Shown one piece after another: positions 41,122 to 50,251 of a stretch of DNA of 64,000 nucleotides; position 1 is the first letter of the stretch, and every line of letters starts with the position of its first letter. This stretch comes from Chloroflexi bacterium bin125 (lineage in GTDB: Bacteria; Chloroflexota; Dehalococcoidia; Bin125): contig MPNM01000002.1 in assembly GCA_002239025.1 (NCBI GenBank), positions 1 to 64,000 of the forward strand. The letters run 5' to 3'. The position numbers and the translations under genes were made by a program. The notes under the pieces are model-generated. The model was not told where the DNA came from. It did not search any database and was given only the letters and a program-made list of their open reading frames with translations.

Positions 41122-42348
41122 ATGTTTGCTCCCTTCGCGTCTCGCGACTTCCGAGTGCTCTGGTTGGCGATCTTCCTGCGGTCCGGCGCATTGTGGCTCG
41201 ACCAGGCCGCTCGCCCACTGCTGATCGCCGAACTGACCGGTTCGGCGTTTCTCCTGGGTGTCGTGCTCGCCGTGCGGATGGCGCCCAATTTGATCCTGGG
41301 CCTGTTCGCTGGCGCAGTCGTGGACCGCTATCCGCGACGGATGATCCTGGCGCTATCGCAGGTCGGAAATGTGGTGGCATCCGGAGCACTGTTCGCGTTG
41401 CTGCTGTTCGACGTCGTCGAAGCCTGGCACGTGATTGCATTGGCGGCAGCGGCCGGAGTGAACATCGCCTTCTTCCAGCCCGCCCGTCAGGCGATCCTGC
41501 CTGCGCTCGTCGATGACTCGGCCTTGCGACCGGCCGTGGCGTTGTCGCAGACCGCAAACACCATCATGCGAGTCGGTGGCGCGTTGCTGGCCGGACTGTT
41601 GCTGGCGTTTGCCGACTTCACCTGGATCTACGGCGCCATGACCGGCATTTACGTCGGAGCGGCGGTCTGCACGGCGCTGATCCGCACTCGAGGCACGGCC
41701 GCTGCGGCGGCCTCGCGAGCGAGCGGATCGCTCTGGCGACAGACGACAGCCGGTGTTCGCTGGGCCGTCGAGACGCGTTGGCCCATGGCAGTGCTGGCGA
41801 TCTCGGTGGTCATGTTCATCTTCCTGGTGCCTTATCAGGGCGTGTTCATTCCACTGATCGTTGTGGATGTGCTGGGAGAGCCAAAGTCCTGGGTGGGATA
41901 TCTGATGGCGATTGGAGGAATCGGAGCAGCCAGCGGTTCATTAGTCCTGGCTGGGCTTCGCTCGATCCCCGCTCCGGGTCGGCTGATGGCCATGCTGTTG
42001 ATCGCTGCCGGACTCGGAATGGCGGCGATGTCCGGAGCGCCGCACATTGCCGTGGTCGGCGTCTGCGTATTCGTTGCTGCCGCGTGCTCGACAAATGTAA
42101 TGTCCCTGGCCAATCTCACCTTGCTCGCGCAAGCCCGGGAAGGCATGGCCGGGAGGGCACTGAGTCTGATGAACGTTGCACGCGGGATGATTCTGGTCGG
42201 CGCGTTAGTCACAGGCGGTCTTGCCGATTTGCTCGGCGCGCGGACCGGTCTGCTCACGATGGGGGTCTGCCTCGCCTTATGCGCCACCCTGATGCTGGCA
42301 TCGCCACTGGCCCGTCGAGTGAGTGATGAAGATGGGGCTGTGAACTAG
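41122..42348 (+). CDS. Major facilitator superfamily transporter (EntS-like)
   Basis: The 408-residue protein has about 12 transmembrane helices. Motif A after helix 2 reads GAVVDRYPRRM, and the N terminus RDFRVLWLAIFLRSGALWL is typical of the enterobactin-exporter/multidrug subgroup. It is closely similar to the protein encoded at 42500-43843 over the whole length, so the two arose by tandem duplication. The paralogue has a longer N terminus, and ATG 41122 may therefore be slightly internal; the frame is open upstream. Substrate unknown. Confidence 0.85.
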   Translation: MFAPFASRDFRVLWLAIFLRSGALWLDQAARPLLIAELTGSAFLLGVVLAVRMAPNLILGLFAGAVVDRYPRRMILALSQVGNVVASGALFALLLFDVVEAWHVIALAAAAGVNIAFFQPARQAILPALVDDSALRPAVALSQTANTIMRVGGALLAGLLLAFADFTWIYGAMTGIYVGAAVCTALIRTRGTAAAAASRASGSLWRQTTAGVRWAVETRWPMAVLAISVVMFIFLVPYQGVFIPLIVVDVLGEPKSWVGYLMAIGGIGAASGSLVLAGLRSIPAPGRLMAMLLIAAGLGMAAMSGAPHIAVVGVCVFVAAACSTNVMSLANLTLLAQAREGMAGRALSLMNVARGMILVGALVTGGLADLLGARTGLLTMGVCLALCATLMLASPLARRVSDEDGAVN

Positions 42349-42499
42349 ACACACAGCGAGCGGTACTAGGAATAACGTCTCGGTACTTTCGTTTTCCCTA
42401 TGTGTATGTTGATACTCATCGACTCCTAGAATGCGCTCACTTCCAGCACGCTCGATCTTCAACCGACGCAGCGTCTCGGGAGTCGTTTGAGAGTGCGCG

Positions 42500-43843
42500 G
42501 TGACTTCAGACCCGAATGGTGACGCCGACTCTGCGCCGCAACAGCGGCTGTTTGGGCTACTGAATCCCGAGACCTTTGCACCGTTTGCTTACCGCGACTT
42601 CCGAGTGCTGTGGCTTTCAATCTTCATCCGCTCCGCTGCGTTGTGGCTGGAGATGGTGGCTCGGCCGGTCTTGATCGTTGAACTGACCGGCTCTGCGTTT
42701 CTCCTGGGTGCAGTCCTCGCCGCCTGGATGGCGCCAAACCTGGTGCTGGCGCCGTTCGCTGGGGTCATCATCGACCGCTACCCGTATCGAGTGGTGCTGG
42801 TCGGATCATTCGTCGCCAACATCGTTTCGTCTGGGATTCTCTTTGTGCTCTTGCTGTTGGACCAGGCCGAGGGCTGGCAGGTCATTGTGCTCGCTGCCGT
42901 CTCCGGGGTCAGCACCGGCTTCTTCAATCCAGGCAGGCGAGCCATGCTGCCAATCTTGGTCGACAAATCCCATCTGCGCTCGGCAATGGCGCTCTCGCAG
43001 ACTGGACAGACCTCAATGAGGATGGGTGGAGCTTTGCTGGCAGGATTGTTGTTGCATTTCGCGGACTTCACCTGGATCTTCGGACTGATGACGGCGTTCA
43101 GTGTCATCGCAGCCATCTTCATCATCCTGATTCGGGCGCGTGAGGAGCCACGAGACCAGTCGGAGCAAGAGAGGCAGTCGATTGTTCGTCAGTTCAGCGC
43201 AGGAGCGAAGTGGGCAATCGAAACTCGATGGCCCCTGGCGGTTCTGGCCATTTCCGCGGTGCTGTTCGTATTCCTCCAGCCCTATGAAGGCGTGATGGTG
43301 CCCCTAATCGTGATTGACGAGCTCGGACAACACCGTTCCTGGGTTGGCTACATGATCGCGATTGGGGGCGTCGGAGCCACACTGGGCTCCATCATCATGG
43401 CGTCGATGAGTGAGATTCGATCGCCGAACGCGCTGATGGTTGGCATCATCGTGATTGGTGGAGTCGCGCTTACGGTGCTGTCACAGGCACCGCATCTGGC
43501 GGTGGTTGCAGTCTGCGTCTTTTTCGCCAGTGCATGCGTCAACAACATGGTGGCGGTGGCAAATCTGGCGCTGCTGGCGCACGCGCCAGAGCGCCTCCGA
43601 GGTCAGGCGCTGACCCTGATGAATGTGGTTCTCGGCACCATTCTGATCGGAGCGCTGCTGGCCGGAACCCTGGCTGACTCACTGGGACCGCGAGTCGGCC
43701 TCCTGACGATGGGCGCTTGTCTCCTGGGTTGCGCGCTGCTGGCCTTGTCGACGCCGCGGGTACGTTGGTGGTTGTGGCGTCGACAGATGTACGCGGATGT
43801 GTCGAAGGAAGACTGGTTGAGGTCCAGTCAAGGAGATCGCTAG
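42500..43843 (+). CDS. Major facilitator superfamily transporter, tandem paralogue
   Basis: This 447-residue, roughly 12-helix MFS protein shares RDFRVLWLSIFIRSAALWLE and motif A (GVIIDRYPYRV) with its upstream neighbour. It carries an extra 30-residue N-terminal extension and a longer C-terminal tail (RRQMYADVSKEDW). A GTG at 42500 is the most likely start. A TAGAAT -10-like hexamer lies at 42427-42432, so it may have its own promoter. It overlaps the converging HtrA gene by four bases. Substrate unknown. Confidence 0.85.
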   Translation: MTSDPNGDADSAPQQRLFGLLNPETFAPFAYRDFRVLWLSIFIRSAALWLEMVARPVLIVELTGSAFLLGAVLAAWMAPNLVLAPFAGVIIDRYPYRVVLVGSFVANIVSSGILFVLLLLDQAEGWQVIVLAAVSGVSTGFFNPGRRAMLPILVDKSHLRSAMALSQTGQTSMRMGGALLAGLLLHFADFTWIFGLMTAFSVIAAIFIILIRAREEPRDQSEQERQSIVRQFSAGAKWAIETRWPLAVLAISAVLFVFLQPYEGVMVPLIVIDELGQHRSWVGYMIAIGGVGATLGSIIMASMSEIRSPNALMVGIIVIGGVALTVLSQAPHLAVVAVCVFFASACVNNMVAVANLALLAHAPERLRGQALTLMNVVLGTILIGALLAGTLADSLGPRVGLLTMGACLLGCALLALSTPRVRWWLWRRQMYADVSKEDWLRSSQGDR

Positions 43844-44949
43844 CCGCAACCACCTGTCGGCGGCTCGGTCGGCCAGGATCCTGCTGTCGCTTCCACCGTC
43901 ATTTCGTTCGAGCCACGAATGATTGTGATTACGAGTTCGTCGCTGGGCTTGATCGACGCCATCACGTCGATGAGCAGATCGAGAGAATGTGCTGGCTCGT
44001 CATTCACCTTAAGCACGTGGTCTCCGGAACGTAGGCCTGCGTCTTCGGCGGCGGAGCCGCATGTCACATCGAGAATCTCGAGCTCACCATCGCGCTCTTG
44101 CAGACTGACTCCGAGATAGCTGCGCTCGAAATCTTCCCCTGCGAGCAACGTCGGCAGCGAGCGCAGCATCGCGTCTGCACTGACGGCAAATCCGATCCCG
44201 CTGGAGACACGTTCGGGACTCTCGATCTGAGTCGGAATGCCAATGACGCGGCCGCGCTCGTCGATCAACATGCCGCCTGAGTTGCCTGGATTCAGCGCGG
44301 CGTCGGTCTGAATCGTGTCGCGCAGCGGCTCCCAGGTCTGGCCGCCGCTTGGCCGGTTTCGCCCAACCGCCGACACGATTCCAACGGTGAGTGTGTTGGG
44401 AAGGCTGAATGGCGCTCCCAGTGCCCCAACGGGATCTCCAACCTGGAGTTCATCGACTCTGCCATAGGTCGGCACGACGACTTCCAGTCCCTCGGGGTCG
44501 ACCTTGAGCAGCGCGAGATCGTTACCTGCGTCCTTGGCGATGTACTCGGCTTCGAGACGACTGCCGTCCTGCATGAACACGAACAGTTGCTCGGCGTCTG
44601 CGACGACGTGGAAGTTGGTGATGATGTGGCCGTCTTCGCTGACGAAGAAGCCTGAGCCAGCGCCCTCTTCGGTTTGCACGGTCACCAACGATGGCACAGC
44701 TTGCGTGTAGATGGCGGCCCAATCGACAGATGAACGTATGAAGTTTGATAGCGGGACCGACAGTTCAGCGGGCACGGGCGGAGTGGCCGTACGCCCCTGC
44801 GGTTCGGGGCGGCCATTCAGGATCGATACAGATGTCCCCGCACCTGTCGGCGGCTCCTGTTCGTCGAAAGCGACGAATGCCAGCGCGGTGACGAACGCTG
44901 CTATCGCTGCTGATGCGAGAAGGGAAACGAACGTTGCGCGTCGGGTCAT
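43840..44949 (-). CDS. HtrA/DegP-like serine protease with PDZ domain (membrane anchored)
   Basis: The 369-residue protein has one N-terminal transmembrane segment (about 8-28), a trypsin-like protease domain with His114 (TNFHVVAD), Asp144 (NDLALLKV) and Ser224 (GNSGGML), and a C-terminal PDZ domain (about 265-355; AGLRSGDHVLKVNDEPAHSL). This is the S1C family that degrades misfolded proteins outside the cytoplasm. A low-complexity linker (about 40-65) joins the anchor to the protease. It is convergent with the MFS gene and 53 bases downstream of the RlpA-like gene. Confidence 0.93.
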   Translation of the reverse strand: MTRRATFVSLLASAAIAAFVTALAFVAFDEQEPPTGAGTSVSILNGRPEPQGRTATPPVPAELSVPLSNFIRSSVDWAAIYTQAVPSLVTVQTEEGAGSGFFVSEDGHIITNFHVVADAEQLFVFMQDGSRLEAEYIAKDAGNDLALLKVDPEGLEVVVPTYGRVDELQVGDPVGALGAPFSLPNTLTVGIVSAVGRNRPSGGQTWEPLRDTIQTDAALNPGNSGGMLIDERGRVIGIPTQIESPERVSSGIGFAVSADAMLRSLPTLLAGEDFERSYLGVSLQERDGELEILDVTCGSAAEDAGLRSGDHVLKVNDEPAHSLDLLIDVMASIKPSDELVITIIRGSNEMTVEATAGSWPTEPPTGGCG

Positions 44950-45002
44950 GTCGGGTACTCCATGGCCTCAACGTACGTCAGCAATTTCTGGTCGAAGTCT
45001 AA

Positions 45003-45947
45003 CTATTCGGGACCTGCGAGAACTTCGATCAGAACGCTTACACGCCCTTCAGGAAGGATGGCCAATCGCTGGAAGGCAGCCTCGGACAGGTCGACGTGAT
45101 TGTGCCCCAGCAGCCCGGTGTCCTGGACGATCACATCGACAAATCGTTCGTCTCGCCAGATCCGTAACCGCGTGCCACATGGCCAAGTCACGGCGGCGCC
45201 CACGGTGACATCCTGAGGGTCGTACCGATTGTGCGGTGGACAGTACATCACACCGCCCGCCAACGAGGGATGGTAGTAGGTGATTTCACCGGGAACGACT
45301 CGTGACGCCCGATCAGCCTCAACGATGCCGTTGGCTGGATTCCAACGCGCACCGGCAACGCGCATCCGCAGCCAGACGGCGTTGCCCGGATGCAGAACGG
45401 CGAACAGTTGCTCGGCGGGCTGTCCTGGCGAGTATGAGATCCACTCCTGAAGATCAGTGTTCCAGCGGCGGGCCTCGCTAACCGACCCATATTCCTCGAC
45501 ACCGAACGCATCCCAGACTGGCTGATGTAGTCCCGACCAGCCCACATACGACCAACCAACCGGCAACTCGACCGCCTCGGGTAGCGCGCCTCGGAAGGCC
45601 GGTTGTGACCAGTGGGCGTCATCAATCATGTGGAGCCACAACGGCTGTCCATGTCGAAGGACGCCGATGGTGTTGATCGAAGTACGCGGTGCGTAAGCCA
45701 ACCATCGTTGTTCGGCGATGTCCCAGCCGTAGGCGATTCGCAAAGGTAGTGAGGATGTGGCTTCTGCAATCGGAAGATCGGGACCGCACCAGGTATGCGA
45801 ATTCCAACCGGCAACAAGCGCGATCCCGTCGGTCTCTCGAGCGAGTGCAGAGGTTCCAGGTCCGACGGCCGCTGTCAACGCGCACCATGCTCCTGCACGA
45901 AGGAGGCTTCGGCGGCTGAATCGGCGAGTCACCGACGAGCCTGCCAA
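45003..45947 (-). CDS. Secreted protein with Tat signal and RlpA-like double-psi barrel
   Basis: The 314-residue protein starts with a twin-arginine signal (SRRSLLRAG, about 11-19) and a hydrophobic stretch ending near Ala. A Trp/Gly-rich region follows (GWNSHTWCGPD, PVGWSYVGWSGLHQPVW), possibly carbohydrate-binding. The C-terminal 110 residues have a double-psi beta-barrel fold: ITYYHPSLAGGVMYCPPHN, CGTRLRIW, VDVIVQDTGLLGHNHVDLS. RlpA-like domains cleave or bind peptidoglycan; the catalytic Asp of RlpA-type transglycosylases could be the Asp in VQDTG. It overlaps the upstream HEAT-SpoU gene by 19 bases. Confidence 0.78.
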   Translation of the reverse strand: MAGSSVTRRFSRRSLLRAGAWCALTAAVGPGTSALARETDGIALVAGWNSHTWCGPDLPIAEATSSLPLRIAYGWDIAEQRWLAYAPRTSINTIGVLRHGQPLWLHMIDDAHWSQPAFRGALPEAVELPVGWSYVGWSGLHQPVWDAFGVEEYGSVSEARRWNTDLQEWISYSPGQPAEQLFAVLHPGNAVWLRMRVAGARWNPANGIVEADRASRVVPGEITYYHPSLAGGVMYCPPHNRYDPQDVTVGAAVTWPCGTRLRIWRDERFVDVIVQDTGLLGHNHVDLSEAAFQRLAILPEGRVSVLIEVLAGPE

Positions 45948-46927
45948 CCTCGGAACGCGAACATGGCAACGGATGTCGCGACGGCGACGTTGAGGCTGTC
46001 GATGTTGCCCGAGAGCGGCAGCTCCAACTGCAGCGCGGCGGCGTCGATGAATGTCTGAGGCAGCCCATCACCCTCGTTGCCTGCGACGATCAGCGGACGC
46101 TCTGGCCAGTCGGCCTCCCAGACCGGTTGAGCTGTCGGTCCCTGTTGGAGCGCCACAATCTCGAATCCGTCCGCGGCTGCTTGCTCGAGACACTCAGCCG
46201 GGGAATCGAACGTCAGCACCGGCAGCCACCAGTCCGAGCCCTTGGTTGACGGTCGGTAGTAGAAGTCGCGTCCGACAATCCAGACCGCCTCAGCGCCTGC
46301 GGCTTCGGCACTCCGTATCAGCGTGCCCAGGTTGACGCCGTACGAGAAGTTAAACGCAGCGACAGCAAACGACTGAGGCCTGGGCGGTGAAGCCTCCCGG
46401 AATGGCAAGCCGAAGGGACGCACATAAGAAAGGTTTCGGTTGCCGTTGTCAGGGGGTCGTGCGGCGATCGCGTCGAGCGCCCGTTGCGCTCGGTCGCGAA
46501 TCGCTTGATCTGGATCTTCCAGCAATCGTGTCAGGAGCGGAGCTGCCGGAGCACCGATCGCAGCCAGGGCGACGCAAGCAGCTCGCCGCGACTTTCGCTG
46601 TCCGGATTCAAGCACCGGATCGAGCTGGCGACAAACCTCGTCCGGGTCGAGCCTGGGCAACAACGTCATTGAGCGTCTGCGCATACGTTTGTTGGGCGAG
46701 AGCAAGGCCGGAAGCAGCGCCGCAACCACTTCCTTGGCTGGGCCAAGTTGAAGAGCAATCCGCGCCTCGCCCCGAGGAAAGCCGTGATTGGTGTTCAGCG
46801 CGACTTCGACGGTGCGCGCAATCCATCCCGGAGATCGAGCTTCCGCATCAGCACGGACCGCAAGCCCAGCCTCATAGGCGGCTTGCTCCTCGGCGTTGAG
46901 GTCGGGAACTGAATCGATTTCGGTCAT
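45929..46927 (-). CDS. HEAT-repeat/SpoU (TrmH) fusion: putative RNA 2'-O-methyltransferase
   Basis: This 332-residue protein starts at ATG 46927. The N-terminal half (about 20-155) consists of HEAT-like helical pairs (VVAALLPALLSPNKRMRRRS, ACVALAAIGAPAAPLLTRLL). The C-terminal half is a SPOUT methyltransferase with the trefoil-knot motifs FNFSYGVNLGTLIRSAEAAG, VAGNEGDGLPQTFI and LPLSGNIDSLNVAVATSVA. The usual SpoU substrate-binding N terminus (L30e-like) is replaced by the HEAT region. HEAT repeats usually mediate protein contacts, so the fusion may target the enzyme to a ribosomal or tRNA complex. An in-frame start at 46948 is less favoured. Confidence 0.85.
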   Translation of the reverse strand: MTEIDSVPDLNAEEQAAYEAGLAVRADAEARSPGWIARTVEVALNTNHGFPRGEARIALQLGPAKEVVAALLPALLSPNKRMRRRSMTLLPRLDPDEVCRQLDPVLESGQRKSRRAACVALAAIGAPAAPLLTRLLEDPDQAIRDRAQRALDAIAARPPDNGNRNLSYVRPFGLPFREASPPRPQSFAVAAFNFSYGVNLGTLIRSAEAAGAEAVWIVGRDFYYRPSTKGSDWWLPVLTFDSPAECLEQAAADGFEIVALQQGPTAQPVWEADWPERPLIVAGNEGDGLPQTFIDAAALQLELPLSGNIDSLNVAVATSVAMFAFRGWQARR

Positions 46928-47041
46928 GCGGGGTTTACTCTGCGCCACAGTGGATCATCGTATTGCGAATGCCAACCGTTGGGGCGCGAACCCAAACGCA
47001 TTGTCGGGCATTGGTAGACAGCGGCCGAAGAGGAGCGACGC

Positions 47042-47446
47042 ATGACCACGCGTGAGATTGAGATTGACGCTGAGCTGATTGACGCCTTTGAGGCGACCGT
47101 CGAGGTCCTCGAGCGGGCGATCACTGAGGGCGCGTTCAAAGAGATTGTGAGCGAGGCGCCTCGCCACTATGCGATCAAATGGTCAACCGCTGTGACCGGC
47201 GCTCGGTACGACTTTCGATTTGAACGAGGAATCGGCGGTACTACGCGGGCCGAGGCGGTCCTTGAGTTTTCCGGCGTTCTGGGTCCACTGTTGACTCTCC
47301 TGCGTGGCGCAGGTAACGGACGGCACCTGGAGCAGATTCTTGACGATATCCAGGATCTGGCCGAGTCGGAGGAGTTCTATGAAGACTCGGATGACGACGA
47401 AGCGGACGACTTGAACGACGAGGAACGAGAGGACGAAGAGGACTAA
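47042..47446 (+). CDS. Unrecognised small protein with acidic C-terminal tail
   Basis: The 134-residue protein starts at ATG 47042, preceded by GAGGAG. About 95 residues form a possible small alpha/beta domain (IDAELIDAFEATVEVLERAI, YAIKWSTAVTGARYDFRFE) and the last 35 are almost all Asp and Glu. The beta-rich middle vaguely recalls polyketide-cyclase/SRPBCC folds, but I cannot support that. The acidic tail suggests interaction with basic partners or nucleic-acid-binding proteins. Divergent from the HEAT-SpoU gene, 114 bases away. Confidence 0.6.
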   Translation: MTTREIEIDAELIDAFEATVEVLERAITEGAFKEIVSEAPRHYAIKWSTAVTGARYDFRFERGIGGTTRAEAVLEFSGVLGPLLTLLRGAGNGRHLEQILDDIQDLAESEEFYEDSDDDEADDLNDEEREDEED

Positions 47447-47501
47447 GTCGGCTGTTAGCCTCGCCGCGTACTGAAGTTCGATTGATCGAAGAGGTATCGA
47501 C

Positions 47502-48323
47502 ATGCAATTGAGCGGAATTGACGGTAAGGTCGCCGTGGTGACAGGCGCTGGACGGATGCGCAGCATCGGCCGTCCGATCGCGGTGGAGTTAGCCAGGCAA
47601 GGCTGCGATGTCGTGCTGACCGGCACCGGACGCGCGCCCGAGAACTATCCGGACGACGAAAAGGCCGTCGGCTGGCGGGATATCGAATCCGTCGCAGACG
47701 AGGTTCGAGCTGAAGGGCAGAGAGCCCTGGCGCTTGTCTCAGATGTCGCCGACTACGGCGCTGTTGAAGATCTGCTGGCGACGACGCTCGGCGAGTTTGG
47801 CCGCGCCGACTTCGTGGTCAACAACGCCGGCGCCGCTCGAGGATCTGACCGCGTGCCGGTCGTCGACATCGACCCTGAGCTGTGGCGCGTGGTCATGGAT
47901 GTCAATCTCAACGGCGCATTCTACATGAGCCAGGTCTTTGGTCGGCATCTGATTGAACAGGGCGACGGCGGAGCGATCATCAACATTTCCTCAATCGCGG
48001 GCAAGATGCTTGGTCCCAACACGGCGGCCTATGCCGCCTCGAAGGCAGGACTGCAAGCGATGACCGCTTCGATGGCGCAGGAGATTGGCAAGCACGGCGT
48101 TCGCGTCAACGCGATCTGCCCCGGAATCATCGACACGTCGCGGATGGATGACATGGGTCGGGGCGAATTCTGGCAGCGCGCGATCGACACTCGAATTCCC
48201 CTCGGTCGCGCTGGCGAAGGCGAGGACATTGCTTACATCACCGCGTTCCTCTGCTCGCAACAGGGAGAGTGGATTACAGGTCAGTCGTACAATGTGGACG
48301 GCGGGACCTGCGTCCAGCATTAG
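47502..48323 (+). CDS. Short-chain dehydrogenase/reductase
   Basis: The 273-residue Rossmann-fold oxidoreductase has the cofactor loop VTGAGRMRSIG (13-23), NNAG (107-110), catalytic Ser in NISSIAG (161-167) and Y177-x-x-x-K181 in AAYAASKAG. The loop is slightly unusual (GRMRSIG instead of GxxxGIG). The residues after the second beta strand (GTGRAPEN) include Arg, which favours NADP. It is a beta-ketoacyl-reductase or alcohol-dehydrogenase-like enzyme of unknown substrate, 57 bases upstream of an enoyl-CoA hydratase on the same strand, so a role in acyl-CoA metabolism is likely. Confidence 0.88.
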   Translation: MQLSGIDGKVAVVTGAGRMRSIGRPIAVELARQGCDVVLTGTGRAPENYPDDEKAVGWRDIESVADEVRAEGQRALALVSDVADYGAVEDLLATTLGEFGRADFVVNNAGAARGSDRVPVVDIDPELWRVVMDVNLNGAFYMSQVFGRHLIEQGDGGAIINISSIAGKMLGPNTAAYAASKAGLQAMTASMAQEIGKHGVRVNAICPGIIDTSRMDDMGRGEFWQRAIDTRIPLGRAGEGEDIAYITAFLCSQQGEWITGQSYNVDGGTCVQH

Positions 48324-48379
48324 TCCTGCCTTGACGAGACTGCACAACGCACAGGAACACACCTGAACAGGGGTTGAGT

Positions 48380-49180
48380 ATGGCCGACTACGAATTCATC
48401 AAGTACGAACAGGACGGCAACATCGTTACGATCACGATTAACCGCCCCGAGCGCATGAACTCGATTCATCCGCCGACGACGGCTGAGCTGTCCGACGCCT
48501 GGAACACCTTCGCGAATGACGACTCCGCCTGGATTGGCATTCTGACCGGCGCAGGCACTCGAGCGTTCTCGGCCGGCAACGACCTCAAGTACACGGCCGA
48601 GATGTCACGAGTGCCTTCGTCCGAGCGCCCGACATTCGATCCGGTTGCCGGCGGATTCGGTGGCATCACCGCTGACTTCGACTGCCCCAAGCCGATGATC
48701 GCCGCGGTCAACGGCTTCGCCCTCGGCGGCGGCTGCGAGATGGCTATGGCCTGCGACATCGTCGTTGCTGCCGATCACGCCGTGATGGGATTGCCAGAGC
48801 CGAAAGTCGGTCTGATGGCCGGCGCTGGTGGCGTGCATCGTCTGCCGCGACACATCCCGCTCAAGATCGCGATGGGCTTCATGCTCACCGGACGACACGT
48901 GCCTGCACCGGACGCGCATCGCTGGGGGCTCGTGAATGAGGTCGTTCCTGCGGAGGACCTGATGGCGACCGCACGCCGCTGGGCCGAAGAGATTCTGCTC
49001 TGCGCGCCGATCTCCGTGCGCGCTTCCAAGGAAGCGGCTTACAAGGGTCTCGACCTGCCGCTGCCGGCGGCGCTGACGCACTCGTTCCACCAGCAGCGCA
49101 TCATGGGCCAGTCGGAAGACCTGATCGAGGGCCCGCGCGCCTTCGCCGAGAAGCGCACCCCGAACTGGAAGGGCCGCTAG
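48380..49180 (+). CDS. Enoyl-CoA hydratase with intact catalytic glutamates
   Basis: The 266-residue crotonase has both catalytic residues: E120 in LGGGCEMAMACD and E140 in GLPEPKVGL, together with the oxyanion strings GAGTRAFSAGNDL and NGFALGGGC. It should hydrate 2-enoyl-CoA to 3-hydroxyacyl-CoA, in contrast to its paralogue at 38316. ATG 48380 is preferred over the TTG at 48374. With the SDR 57 bases upstream it could run two consecutive beta-oxidation-like steps. Confidence 0.9.
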   Translation: MADYEFIKYEQDGNIVTITINRPERMNSIHPPTTAELSDAWNTFANDDSAWIGILTGAGTRAFSAGNDLKYTAEMSRVPSSERPTFDPVAGGFGGITADFDCPKPMIAAVNGFALGGGCEMAMACDIVVAADHAVMGLPEPKVGLMAGAGGVHRLPRHIPLKIAMGFMLTGRHVPAPDAHRWGLVNEVVPAEDLMATARRWAEEILLCAPISVRASKEAAYKGLDLPLPAALTHSFHQQRIMGQSEDLIEGPRAFAEKRTPNWKGR

Positions 49181-49187
49181 GCCGCTT

Positions 49188-50219
49188 TCAGTCGCCCTTG
49201 CAGAAGGCGGCGATGTCGCGTGCCGTGTCCCTCGAGATTTCGGGGCACGGAGCGACAAAGACATCGCCGCCATGCACGGTACCCATCACCTGACGGCATC
49301 TGGCCTTCTGTCCTGCCTGGAGCAGGAGCCGATAGAACTCAACGCCATCGTCGCGCAGCGGGTCGCACTCGTTAACCGAGATGATCGTCTCTGGGAAGCC
49401 CTGAACGTCTTCCTCTGACGCGAACAGCGGCCAGGCCATCGGATCTTGAGCCTCGAATGCCTCGATGCCATACGCATACGCGTGCGAGTTGTCGTGCAGG
49501 TCGAGGAAGATACCGTTGTTCTCAATGGAGGACGGCAAGTCGTCGCGAGGCCAACTGCCGGCGATGTACGGGCAGAGCGCGTACAACCCTTGAATCAGGC
49601 TGGCGTCGCCTTCGCTCGTCAAACGCAGCCCTAACGCAAGCGTAAGATTTCCGCCGCCGCTCGCACCGGAAACGATGATGCGATTCGCGTCCAGACCGAA
49701 GGCGTCCGCCTGATCGATCAACCAGTGCAACCCGGATACGCAGTCATTGAGTCCTGCCGGATACGGCGCGATCTCGGGCACCGAAGATGGCACGACCGAA
49801 TTGCGGAAGTCGACCATGGCCACGGCGACGCCCATCTGCGCGAGCAGACGTCCCCATGCGCTGCTGAGTGGGTCGTAACAGGATCCGGATTGCATGCCGC
49901 CGCCGTGGATGTAGTAAACGGTCGGTAGCGGATCGTCGCTCTGGGGCCTGATCAGGAGCACGTTGACGGTGTTGCCGTCAGGCCTGGATTCGAATGTCTC
50001 GTCCGTGATTGTGAGTCCGTCCTTCGGGGCCAGCACTTCCAGCTCGGGGCTGGCCATCGATTGCATGGCTCTATAGCGGGCCTCTAGCGATTCTGGAGTG
50101 TTCAAGCGCTCGATGACCTCCTCACGGCTAGAAACGTTCGGCTCAGAGACCGGTGGCATGTTTCCAAAGATGACCTTGAATCGCGGATCAATCCGGGGGT
50201 CTTCGCTGATACGGCTCAA
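49188..50219 (-). CDS. Alpha/beta hydrolase of the HSL (hormone-sensitive lipase) group
   Basis: The 343-residue esterase-like protein has the oxyanion motif YYIHGGGMQSG and the nucleophile elbow VSGASGGGNLTLA, the pair that defines the HSL or alpha/beta-hydrolase-3 family. An acidic residue in SVNECDPLRDDG and the His in GTVHGGDVFV complete a plausible triad. There is no signal peptide, so it acts in the cytoplasm on an ester or lactone of unknown nature. It converges with the enoyl-CoA hydratase gene and lies downstream of the flavin reductase gene. Confidence 0.85.
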   Translation of the reverse strand: MSRISEDPRIDPRFKVIFGNMPPVSEPNVSSREEVIERLNTPESLEARYRAMQSMASPELEVLAPKDGLTITDETFESRPDGNTVNVLLIRPQSDDPLPTVYYIHGGGMQSGSCYDPLSSAWGRLLAQMGVAVAMVDFRNSVVPSSVPEIAPYPAGLNDCVSGLHWLIDQADAFGLDANRIIVSGASGGGNLTLALGLRLTSEGDASLIQGLYALCPYIAGSWPRDDLPSSIENNGIFLDLHDNSHAYAYGIEAFEAQDPMAWPLFASEEDVQGFPETIISVNECDPLRDDGVEFYRLLLQAGQKARCRQVMGTVHGGDVFVAPCPEISRDTARDIAAFCKGD

Positions 50220-50251
50220 GAGATAGCTCCAACTCGATGCTGTGGACGTGG

